Assembly: GCF_016031625.1 (NCBI RefSeq)
Contig: NZ_JACCHP010000027.1
Coordinates: 20,113-84,112, forward strand
DNA length: 64,000 bases
Direction of reading: 5' to 3'
Source: Bradyrhizobium agreste
GTDB taxonomy: Bacteria > Pseudomonadota > Alphaproteobacteria > Rhizobiales > Xanthobacteraceae
Within the stretch, counting starts at the first letter, position 1; each line of letters starts with the position of its first letter. Positions 25,447 through 32,672 of this stretch are shown here, one piece after another. The notes beneath the pieces were generated by a model. That model was not told the origin of the DNA, ran no database searches, and saw only the letters and a list, made by a program, of their open reading frames with translations. The translations under genes were made by a program, and so were the position numbers.

Positions 25447-26484
25447 CTAGCCTGCGAGGGCAACGTCTTTGGCGGCCGTCCGGGTCCAGCCCAGCACTGG
25501 TGCGACCTTGTCGGCCACGAGCTCGATCGAGCGCAGGACGTAAGGATGCGGCGCATCGACCGAATGCACCTGGAAGACGAGATCGGTCACTCGCTCCAGC
25601 GTGGCGTCGGTACGGAGCGAAGCGATGACGTGGTCGGCATCGCCGACATGGGTGTCGAACGCGGTGATCATCTCCTCCAGCGTCTCGCCGGGGGGAAGAT
25701 GGCCGCCCTTCATGAATTGCGGCAGCGCGCGGCGCAGCCCGATGTCGGCGAGCCGCAGCGCCTCGCGATGGTCGTCGGCAACGAAGACGCTGCGCGAAGC
25801 CATGATGCGCGGCTCGCAGCCCGGCGGCAGCGCGGCGAGATAGGCGTCGATGATCGGGTTCTGGATCTCGGCGAGCGTCGCGTTCGGGGCATCCTTGGAT
25901 CGCGGCTGCGTACGCGAAAGCAGGAGGCCGTCGCCCGCCTTGCCGGCCCGGGCGCCACCGGCGACGGAGAACGTCGCCTGCCAGATGCGCTTGTCCAGCT
26001 GCGGCCGCTGCGGATAGAGCGTGTCGCCGCCATCAAGCGGCTTGCCGGTCAGTGCCTTGCGGACGATCTCCAGATTGCGGGCGAAGATCTCGTTGCGCTG
26101 GGCGCTGTCGAGGCCAAAGGCGGCGAAGGCCGACGGGTTGCCGCCGGTGCCGACGCCGAGCTCGAAGCGGCCGTTGCACAGGAGATCGAGCACCGCGGCG
26201 TCCTCCGCTACCCGCACTGCGTTCTCCAGCGGCAGCGTGACGATGCCGGTGCCGAGGCGGATGCGCGAGGTCTGGGCGGCGACGTAACCCAGGAAGGTGA
26301 AGGGCGACGGCAGGCCGCCCTCGCGCTCATGGAAATGATGCTGCGCGATCCACGCGGAATCGAGCCCGGCCTTTTCGGCGCGGACGATTTGCTCGGCGGC
26401 GAAGCGATAACGGTCCGCCGGCGGCGCCTCGTCGAGCAGCCGCGTGAAGAAGCCCAGGCGTTTCAGGTTGGCAAAGCGTTTCAT
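25447..26484 (-). CDS. Luciferase-like FMN-dependent monooxygenase, resembles KPN_01858 family
   Basis: The 345-residue product is a class-C flavin monooxygenase fold (TIM barrel) of the bacterial luciferase superfamily. Family features include GLDSAWIAQHHFHEREGGLP, RLGTGIVTLPLENAVRVAED and LCNGRFELGVGTGGNPSAF. It heads the leftward operon that continues with two CMD proteins and a complete LIV-type ABC importer. I infer that the imported compound, or a product of it, is oxidised by this enzyme with reduced flavin; no flavin reductase is in the window. The substrate is not known from the sequence. Confidence 0.85.
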   Translation of the reverse strand: MKRFANLKRLGFFTRLLDEAPPADRYRFAAEQIVRAEKAGLDSAWIAQHHFHEREGGLPSPFTFLGYVAAQTSRIRLGTGIVTLPLENAVRVAEDAAVLDLLCNGRFELGVGTGGNPSAFAAFGLDSAQRNEIFARNLEIVRKALTGKPLDGGDTLYPQRPQLDKRIWQATFSVAGGARAGKAGDGLLLSRTQPRSKDAPNATLAEIQNPIIDAYLAALPPGCEPRIMASRSVFVADDHREALRLADIGLRRALPQFMKGGHLPPGETLEEMITAFDTHVGDADHVIASLRTDATLERVTDLVFQVHSVDAPHPYVLRSIELVADKVAPVLGWTRTAAKDVALAG

Positions 26485-27136
26485 ACGATCCTTGTCGGGC
26501 GAGGATGGGCAAACACAGGATGATGTCGGTTACCGCTGCTCCAGACAAGCGGGCATTGCGCAGGGCACATACGCGGCCGCAGCCTGCCGATCGCCTGTGC
26601 CGAGCTTTGGCTGGGCAAACTGCCTATCAGCTCGGCAGCACCGCACACTTGAAGGGCGTTACGCCGATCTTGATGCTCCCTGCGGGGCCTGCCGCCGACC
26701 ACGAGCAAGCGCCGCGGACAGGATCAGGAGCAGGCGAAACGGCATCTTGGTCTCCAGGAAAGGAACGAATTGTTGCAACCGTTATTCGCTCCTCCGCGAG
26801 GTCAAATCAATGAAATGGAAATCCAAATTGAGTGCGGGCAACGGTCGCGCGTTCTCCGTACGGCGGCCAACACGAAACGAATTGACGGCGTTGCGACGCC
26901 CGTCTCCGGCCGCGGCAACACCACGAAGCTTGATGCGCCTGCCGCAACCGCGCTAACCATGCCGCGCGGCCTTAGAACTTCCCCAAGGGCTTCCCGGACG
27001 GCGATCCGGACCATGACCTGCCAGGGCCCTCCCCATCGTCATTTCGTCGCATGGCCTCGCGGCCACGCCAGCATTGCCGCCTCGTGCATCATGGCACATG
27101 ATGCCGGCGGCGATTGGCTTCGAGATGGAGGATCCG
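26485..27136. other. Divergent intergenic region between the monooxygenase operon and the binding-protein gene
   Basis: The region should hold promoters for both the leftward monooxygenase operon and the rightward gene at 27137. Apart from a decayed leader-like frame at 26627-26745 no gene is supported. A GGAGGATCCG ribosome site lies at its right edge. I see no strong palindrome. Confidence 0.5.
26627..26745 (-). pseudogene. Remnant of a solute-binding protein N-terminus (possibly MetQ-like)
   Basis: An ATG at 26745 starts a signal-peptide-like run (MPFRLLLILSAALA). Shifting one frame restores AGPAGSIKIGVTPFKCAVLP before a stop at 26627. The IKIGVTP block resembles the mature start of NLPA/MetQ-type lipoproteins. 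The two pieces need a frameshift and no further coding sequence follows, so this is at best a relic. Assignment is tentative. Confidence 0.3.
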
Positions 27137-28924
27137 ATGAACGAGAACGAAATCCGCAATCTGGTCGCGGAGGTGAAGCAAGGCACGCTGTCGCGGCGCT
27201 CGTTCATCAGGACAATGGCCGCGGTCGGAATCGCGGCGCCGATCGCGAGCCAGATCCTGGTCTGGCATGACGTGGCGATGGCTGACGCCACGCTGCCCTA
27301 CAAGCCGGCCAAGGCCGGCGGCGGCGGCACGCTCAAGATGCTGCTCTGGCAGGCACCCACCCTGCTCAATCCGCATTTCGCGCTCGGCACCAAGGACCAG
27401 ATCGCCTCGCGCATCTTCTTCGAGCCGCTCGCCGGCTGGGACAAGGAGGGCAACCTCATCCCCTGCCTCGCCGCCGAGGCTCCGACAAAGGCGAACGGCG
27501 GCCTTGCGGCCGACGGCATGAGCGTGATCTGGAAGCTGAAGCGGGGCGTGACCTGGCATGACGGCAAGCCTTTCACCGCCGACGATGTCGTCTTCACCTG
27601 GCAATACGCCGCGGATCTCGCCACCGCGGCCTACACCACGGGCTCCTACAAGGACCTCAAGGTCGAGAAGATCGACGACTATACGGTCAAGGCGATCTTC
27701 CGGGCGCCGACGCCGTTCTGGGCCGATCCGTTCGTCGGCTCGGTCGGGATGATCCTGCCCAAGCATCATTTCGGCGACTATGTCGGCGCCAAGTCGCGCG
27801 AAGCGCCAGGTAATCTGAAGCCGGTCGGCACCGGCCCGTACAAATTCGTCGAGTTCAAGCCGGGCGACATGATCCGCGCCGAACGCAATCCGGACTATCA
27901 CATCAAGAACCAGCCGCATTTCGATACGGTCGAGGTCAAGGGCGGCGGCGACGCGGTGTCCGCGGCGCGCGCCGTGCTGCAGACCGGCGAATACGACTTC
28001 GCCTGGAACATGCAGGTGGAGGAGGAGGTCCTCAAGCGCATGGAGGCGGGCGGCAAGGGCAAGCTCGACATCACGCCGTCCGGCAATGTCGAGTTCATCA
28101 TCCTCAACACGACGGACCCCTGGACCGAGGTCGACGGCGAGCGCTCGAGCGTCAAGACCAAGCATCCGACGCTGTCCGATCCCGCCGTTCGCCGCGCCAT
28201 CAATCTCTTGATCGACCGCGATTCGATCCAGAAGTTTATCTACGGACGCGCCGCCATCGCGACCGCGAGCTTCGTCAACGCGCCCAAGCAGTTCAAATCG
28301 CCGAAGCTGAAATACGAGTTCGACATCGACAAGGCCAACAAGATCCTCGATGAGGCCGGCTGGACCAGGGGCGCGGACGGCATCCGCGAGAAGGACGGCA
28401 AGAAGCTCAAATACGTGTTCCAGACCTCGACCAACGCCCCGCGCCAGAAGACGCAGGCCATCATCAAGCAGGCCTGCCAGAAGGCCGGCATCGACATCGA
28501 GATCAAGGCGGTCACTGCCTCCGTGTTCTTCTCCTCCGACGTCGGCAATCCCGACACCTATTCGAAATTCTATGCCGACATGGAGATGTACAACACGACG
28601 CAGCCGCAGCCCGATCCGGAGCGCCTCTTGAACCAGTGCGTGTCCTGGGAGATCGCCACCAAGGACAACAAGTGGCTCGGCCGCAACAATTCGCGCTATT
28701 CCGATCCCGAAGCCGACAAGGCCTACAAGGCCGCGCAGAACGAGCTCGATCCGGTCAAGCGCGCCGCGCTGCTGATGAAGGTCGACGAGATCTTCTGCGA
28801 GGCCAACGTGTTCCTGCCCCTGCTCTCGCGCCACGTGGTCAACGCCGGCGCCAACAATTTGATGATCGACATCTCCGGCTGGGACACCATCACGTGGAAC
28901 CTGGCGGCGTGGTATCGCACCTAG
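27137..28924 (+). CDS. Family-5 (peptide/dipeptide type) ABC substrate-binding protein
   Basis: The 595-residue product begins MNENEIRNLVAEVKQGTLSR with a twin-arginine signal (SRRSFIRTM) and hydrophobic core AAVGIAAPIASQI. The SBP_bac_5 body shows VIWKLKRGVTWHDGKPFTAD, DVVFTWQYAADL and RRAINLLIDRDSIQKFIYGR. The start was set at 27137 because GGAGG lies 7 bases upstream; the ATG at 27125 is in frame but less well placed. No permease or ATPase gene follows, and a terminator appears 185 bases downstream, so this is an orphan binding protein, perhaps serving a transporter elsewhere. It is divergent from the flavin monooxygenase operon. Confidence 0.9.
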   Translation: MNENEIRNLVAEVKQGTLSRRSFIRTMAAVGIAAPIASQILVWHDVAMADATLPYKPAKAGGGGTLKMLLWQAPTLLNPHFALGTKDQIASRIFFEPLAGWDKEGNLIPCLAAEAPTKANGGLAADGMSVIWKLKRGVTWHDGKPFTADDVVFTWQYAADLATAAYTTGSYKDLKVEKIDDYTVKAIFRAPTPFWADPFVGSVGMILPKHHFGDYVGAKSREAPGNLKPVGTGPYKFVEFKPGDMIRAERNPDYHIKNQPHFDTVEVKGGGDAVSAARAVLQTGEYDFAWNMQVEEEVLKRMEAGGKGKLDITPSGNVEFIILNTTDPWTEVDGERSSVKTKHPTLSDPAVRRAINLLIDRDSIQKFIYGRAAIATASFVNAPKQFKSPKLKYEFDIDKANKILDEAGWTRGADGIREKDGKKLKYVFQTSTNAPRQKTQAIIKQACQKAGIDIEIKAVTASVFFSSDVGNPDTYSKFYADMEMYNTTQPQPDPERLLNQCVSWEIATKDNKWLGRNNSRYSDPEADKAYKAAQNELDPVKRAALLMKVDEIFCEANVFLPLLSRHVVNAGANNLMIDISGWDTITWNLAAWYRT

Positions 28925-29108
28925 GCGCTCGTGAGCGCGCTGATCGTTGCAGCGCAGCGCGACGTGACGTCGAATCCCTTCCACTGTGTGCTCCAGATCA
29001 CAGCAGAATCGCGCACCGTCGCCTACAAGGGTCGGGCATGGCCGCAAACAATGTAACGGCGGTACGCACGAGGCTGGGGAGACGATCAACAGCTACGGAC
29101 TTTGCGAA

Positions 29109-29140
29109 GCCGTCAGGGTGAAGAACCCGGCGGCCTTTTT
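29109..29140 (+). terminator. Rho-independent terminator
   Basis: GCCG (29109-29112) pairs with CGGC (29131-29134) and GGGT pairs with ACCC, around a GAAGA loop, followed by C and five Ts, then GTTTTG. It lies 185 bases after the family-5 binding-protein gene and is the only strong rho-independent hairpin I noticed in this gap. Confidence 0.6.
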
Positions 29141-29154
29141 GTTTTGCTGGTTCG

Positions 29155-29242
29155 GTAGGATAGGTAGAGCGAAGCGAAACCCATCAATATGTTTCGAACG
29201 CGGGTGCATGATGGGTTTCGCAAGGGCTCTACCCATCCTACG
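29155..29242. repeat. Dispersed palindrome GTAGGATAGGTAGAGCGAAGCG...CTACCCATCCTAC
   Basis: The left arm (29155-29186) and right arm (29209-29241) are nearly complementary: GAAACCCATCA against TGATGGGTTTC and GTAGGATAGGTAGAGC against GCTCTACCCATCCTAC. A related half-palindrome occurs at 38679-38748. It lies between the terminator and the convergent DUF2934 gene. Confidence 0.75.
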
Positions 29243-29248
29243 CACTGG

Positions 29249-29575
29249 CTATGAAGCGCCCGAGCCCTTTCGCTCCTCGCGTTCATCCTCGATCTGGCGT
29301 TCGGCTTCGAGCCAGAAGTCCAGCTCCCGATTGCTCGGCCGGCCCGCCTGCTCCCAGAGCTCATAGGCGCGTGTGCGGACCTTGCCACGGCGCATCATGC
29401 GGAGCAGCTTTCGTTTCAGCTCCTCGGCGAAGCTCCTGAAGCGTTGTCCGGTGGTTTCGTCCTTGACGAGCGAGGCCGCTCGCGTTGCGAGTTCGATCTG
29501 GTGCTCTAGCTTCTTCTGCTCGTCCACCGCCGAAACTGCCGTGGGAAAAGAACGTTGTCGGAGCCGTGCGGACAC
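29249..29575 (-). CDS. DUF2934-containing small protein
   Basis: The 108-residue product has a helical N-terminal half (EQKKLEHQIELATRAASLVK) and a C-terminal DUF2934-like segment (RTRAYELWEQAGRPSNRELD, FWLEAERQI). Its C-terminal segment closely resembles the small protein at 29855-30016, so the two are paralogues. No membrane or signal segment is present. It is the last of three small genes transcribed leftward. The function of DUF2934 proteins is unknown. The start codon is uncertain because the first 13 residues look unconserved. Confidence 0.7.
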   Translation of the reverse strand: MSARLRQRSFPTAVSAVDEQKKLEHQIELATRAASLVKDETTGQRFRSFAEELKRKLLRMMRRGKVRTRAYELWEQAGRPSNRELDFWLEAERQIEDEREERKGSGAS

Positions 29576-29672
29576 TCAATTCCCTTCCCGGATGATCCGT
29601 TCCCGTCAAGTGCAGCGCTTTCGGAAGTGACCCTCCTTCGCAGCATTACCTGATCCGAAGCAGCCGGCGCCG

Positions 29673-29858
29673 CTAGTGCCACGTCGTGTCGGCTTCGACG
29701 ATCACCACCCTGATTTCAGGGTCCTCAGTCGTGTTGCAGGCGCAGGGCATGCCCTCGCCGCAGCGGCAGCCGCCGAGCTTCTCGCTCCAGACCCGGAGCG
29801 GATGGTTTTCGCAGACCCAGCCGAGACCCTGGCAGAATGGGCAGGTCTTGTCGGTCAC
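29673..29858 (-). CDS. Small cysteine-rich (zinc-ribbon-like) protein
   Basis: The 61-residue product has seven cysteines and one histidine in its first 42 residues: CPFCQGLGWVCENHP, then GGCRCGEGMPCACN. The spacing (CxxC, Cys, CxC, CxC) suggests a zinc-binding treble or ribbon. I know similar short proteins from Bradyrhizobium genomes but no function. Its ATG overlaps the stop of the upstream DUF2934 gene by 4 bases, so the two are translationally coupled. Confidence 0.75.
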   Translation of the reverse strand: MTDKTCPFCQGLGWVCENHPLRVWSEKLGGCRCGEGMPCACNTTEDPEIRVVIVEADTTWH

Positions 29859-30016
29859 AGCGTATCCGGCGTCCGCAGCGTGTTCGACTTGTCCTCGTTG
29901 CGTAGCTCCTGCTCAGCCGCGTGCCAAAATTCCTGCTCGCGGCCTTCGGGCTTGCCCGCCTGCTCCCACAATCGGTGCGCGCGTTCTCTGATCTCTTGCT
30001 CGGTCGGCTCGGACAA
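29855..30016 (-). CDS. Small DUF2934 protein (53 aa, TTG start)
   Basis: The product is 53 residues and is almost entirely a DUF2934 segment: SEPTEQEIRERAHRLWEQAG, then KPEGREQEFWHAAEQELRNE. The TTG at 30016 was chosen because AGGAGG lies 5 bases upstream; a longer open frame to 30244 includes repeat-derived and low-quality sequence. It overlaps the Cys-rich gene by 4 bases. The RERAHRLWEQAGKP...EFW pattern is the family's hallmark. Confidence 0.72.
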   Translation of the reverse strand: MSEPTEQEIRERAHRLWEQAGKPEGREQEFWHAAEQELRNEDKSNTLRTPDTL

Positions 30017-30240
30017 TTGCACCTCCTGCTTGGAAGCACGGCCCCACCCTGGGGGGTATGGGGGGCTTGGAGGCGGGGCCGTGCAGGCCAGCCATCGGCG
30101 GCGACGCTGGCCCGCGGAGTCAAGTTTCGACCACGTCCAAGAGTTCCTGCGCGTCTGCCCGTACCGGATGGCCGCGCTTGTCCCGGGCATCCACACCTTT
30201 CCATCCAGCATTGCTGCCGATGCCGGATACACGTGGGCAG

Positions 30241-31416
30241 TCACGTCATTCGAACCCAGACGCCTTTGCCGGCGGATGACTTCACGGCAGCATCGATCAA
30301 CTTCACGCCTGCAAGGCCATCCTCGACCGTCGGGAAGACGACATCGGGATGCGGCTCTTCACCGGCCGCTGCCGCGCGGATGGCGCGCGCCGCCTCGGCA
30401 TAGATCGTTGCGAAACCTTCAAGGTAGCCCTCGGGGTGCCCCGATGGGATGCGGGTGACCCGACCCGCCTCGCCCGATGCGCCGGCCCCGCCGCGGGTCA
30501 GGAGCTGTCTGGGCTGGCCGTAGGGCGTGAACCAGAGATGGTTCGGATTCTCCTGCGCCCATTCGAGGCCGCCTTTGCTGCCGTAGACGCGCAGCGTGAG
30601 CCCGTTCTCATTCCCAACAGCAACCTGGCTCGCCCACAGCATGCCCTTGGCGCCGCCCTTCCACTTGAGGAGGATTTGAACATCATCGTCGAGCCGCCGC
30701 CCCTCGACGAAGGTCGACAATTGGGCGAGCAGTTCGTCGAGCTCGAGCCCGCTGACGAAGCAGGCAAGATTATAGGCGTGGGTGCCGATGTCGCCGATGC
30801 ATCCGCCCGCGCCGGACCGGGACGGGTCCGTGCGCCATGCCGCCTGCTTCTGGCCGGTGGTTTCCAATGGCTCGGTCAGCCAGTCCTGCAGATACTCGAC
30901 CTTGACGAGACGGATCTCGCCGAGATCGCCGTTCGCGATCATGGCGCGCGCCTGCCGGACCATGGGATAGCCGGTGTAATTGTAAGTGACGACGAAGATC
31001 CTGCCCGTTTTCCTGACCAGCGCCGCCAGTTCCTCGGCCTCGGCAACGGTCGTGGTCAGCGGCTTGTCGCAGATGACGTGGATGCCGGCTTCGAGGAAGG
31101 CTTTCGCGACCGGGCTGTGCATATGATTGGGCGTCACGATCGCGACCGCCTCGATGCCATCCGCTCTCGCAGCTTCAGCCCGCGCCATCTCCTCGAAAGA
31201 GCCATAGGCACGGTCGCCAGCGATGCCGAGCTCCTTAGCGGAGGCTTTGGCACGAACCGGATCCGACGCGAGCGCGCCGGCCACCAGTTCGAACTGGTCG
31301 TCGATGCGCGCGGCAATGCGGTGGACGGCACCGATGAAGGCACCCTGGCCGCCGCCGACCATCCCGAGACGGATACGGCGATGGCCGCCGGTTTCATTGC
31401 TTGCTTCGATCGCCAT
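30241..31416 (-). CDS. Gfo/Idh/MocA-family NAD(P)-dependent oxidoreductase
   Basis: The 391-residue product has the N-terminal Rossmann motif RLGMVGGGQGAFIGAVHRIA and the family EKP-type motif HVICDKPLTTTVAEAEELAA. It also has the substrate-domain signature GGCIGDIGTHAYNLACFVSG, whose Asp/His pair is catalytic in this family. It probably oxidises a sugar or polyol. It ends the two-gene leftward unit with the TIM-barrel isomerase, 14 bases apart, which suggests successive steps on one sugar or inositol-like substrate. Confidence 0.88.
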   Translation of the reverse strand: MAIEASNETGGHRRIRLGMVGGGQGAFIGAVHRIAARIDDQFELVAGALASDPVRAKASAKELGIAGDRAYGSFEEMARAEAARADGIEAVAIVTPNHMHSPVAKAFLEAGIHVICDKPLTTTVAEAEELAALVRKTGRIFVVTYNYTGYPMVRQARAMIANGDLGEIRLVKVEYLQDWLTEPLETTGQKQAAWRTDPSRSGAGGCIGDIGTHAYNLACFVSGLELDELLAQLSTFVEGRRLDDDVQILLKWKGGAKGMLWASQVAVGNENGLTLRVYGSKGGLEWAQENPNHLWFTPYGQPRQLLTRGGAGASGEAGRVTRIPSGHPEGYLEGFATIYAEAARAIRAAAAGEEPHPDVVFPTVEDGLAGVKLIDAAVKSSAGKGVWVRMT

Positions 31417-31430
31417 GTTGCACCCTCAGT

Positions 31431-32486
31431 TCAGGAGATGCCGAGCATCCTGCGATTGGCAGCCGCGTCGGTGCCGCTGCCGGCGAAATCGTCGAAGGCT
31501 TTCTCTGTCACCTGGATGATATGGTTTCGGATGAACTCGGCGCCCTCGCGCGCGCCTTGCTCGGGATGTTTCAGGGCGCACTCCCATTCGAGCACCGCCC
31601 AGCTGTCGTAATCGTATTGCGTGAGCTTGGAGAAGATGGCGCCGAAATCGACCTGGCCATCGCCGAGCGAGCGGAAGCGGCCGGCTCGGTCGACCCAGCT
31701 TTGGAACCCGCCATAGACACCCTGGCGGCCGGTCGGATTGAATTCGGCGTCCTTGACGTGAAACGCCTTGATGCGCTGATGGTAGATGTCGATGTAATCG
31801 AGATAGTCGAGCTGTTGCAGCACGAAGTGCGAGGGGTCGTAGAGCAGGTTCGCGCGCGGATGGTGGTTCACGCGATCGAGGAACATTTCGTAGGAGACAC
31901 CGTCGTGGAGGTCCTCGCCCGGGTGGATCTCATAGGCGAGATCGACGCCATGCTCGTCGGCATAGTCGAGAATGGGCCGCCAACGCCTGGCGAGCTCGTC
32001 GAAGGCGGTCTCGATCAGGCCGGCGGGACGCTGCGGCCAGGGATAGACATAGGGCCAGGCAAGCGCGCCGGAGAACGTCGCCTGGGCACCAAGCCCGAGC
32101 CGCCTGGACGCCAGGATGGCGCGCTTGACCTGATCGACGGCCCATTCCGTGCGGGCCTTGGCGTTGCCACGCACCTCCGGCGCGGCGAAGCCGTCGAACG
32201 CCGCATCATAGGCCGGGTGAACGGCGACGAGCTGGCCTTGCAGATGAGTCGAAAGCTCGGTGATGGAAAGGCCGTGGCGAGCCGCAATACCCTTCGCCTC
32301 GTCGGCATAGGTTTGAGACTCCGAGGCCTTGTTCAAGTCGAAGAGCCGTCCATCCCAACTCGGAATCTGAATCCCCTTGTAGCCCAGCGATGCCGCCCAT
32401 CCGCATATCGCATCGAGGGAATTGAACGGCGCCACGTCAGCAGCGAACTGAGCGAGGAATATCGCAGGCCCTTTGATCATCTTCAT
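31431..32486 (-). CDS. Sugar phosphate isomerase/epimerase (xylose isomerase-like TIM barrel)
   Basis: The 351-residue product is a TIM-barrel protein of the AP-endonuclease-2/xylose-isomerase-like family. It shows FNSLDAICGWAASLGYKGIQ and metal-ligand regions YEIHPGEDLHD (Glu, His), LLYDPSHFVLQQ (Asp, His) and AFHVKDAEF (His, Asp). The start at 32486 has GAAGGA about 8 bases upstream; the ATG at 32552 is less likely. It is the first gene of a pair with the downstream Gfo/Idh/MocA dehydrogenase. The pair resembles polyol or keto-sugar catabolic modules, but no transporter is adjacent. Confidence 0.85.
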   Translation of the reverse strand: MKMIKGPAIFLAQFAADVAPFNSLDAICGWAASLGYKGIQIPSWDGRLFDLNKASESQTYADEAKGIAARHGLSITELSTHLQGQLVAVHPAYDAAFDGFAAPEVRGNAKARTEWAVDQVKRAILASRRLGLGAQATFSGALAWPYVYPWPQRPAGLIETAFDELARRWRPILDYADEHGVDLAYEIHPGEDLHDGVSYEMFLDRVNHHPRANLLYDPSHFVLQQLDYLDYIDIYHQRIKAFHVKDAEFNPTGRQGVYGGFQSWVDRAGRFRSLGDGQVDFGAIFSKLTQYDYDSWAVLEWECALKHPEQGAREGAEFIRNHIIQVTEKAFDDFAGSGTDAAANRRMLGIS

Positions 32487-32672
32487 CGCGTGCTTCCTTC
32501 TGCCTTGGACGTTTTGGGCGAATGCGTTGCCGACACCCATGCTCCGGACCATCGTCAGGATCGCTTCTCCGCACGATGGGTTCGAGGATGCCGGCCATTA
32601 AGGGAGAGCAATACCGGTCTACGCAACGAGAAAAAGCTTCAAACGGCCACAGGTCAGATCCAGGCCGAAACC

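Noticed and set aside
27089..29089. 666-codon open frame on the minus strand
   Set aside because: It is antisense to the family-5 binding protein; GC-rich codon structure alone produces such shadow frames.
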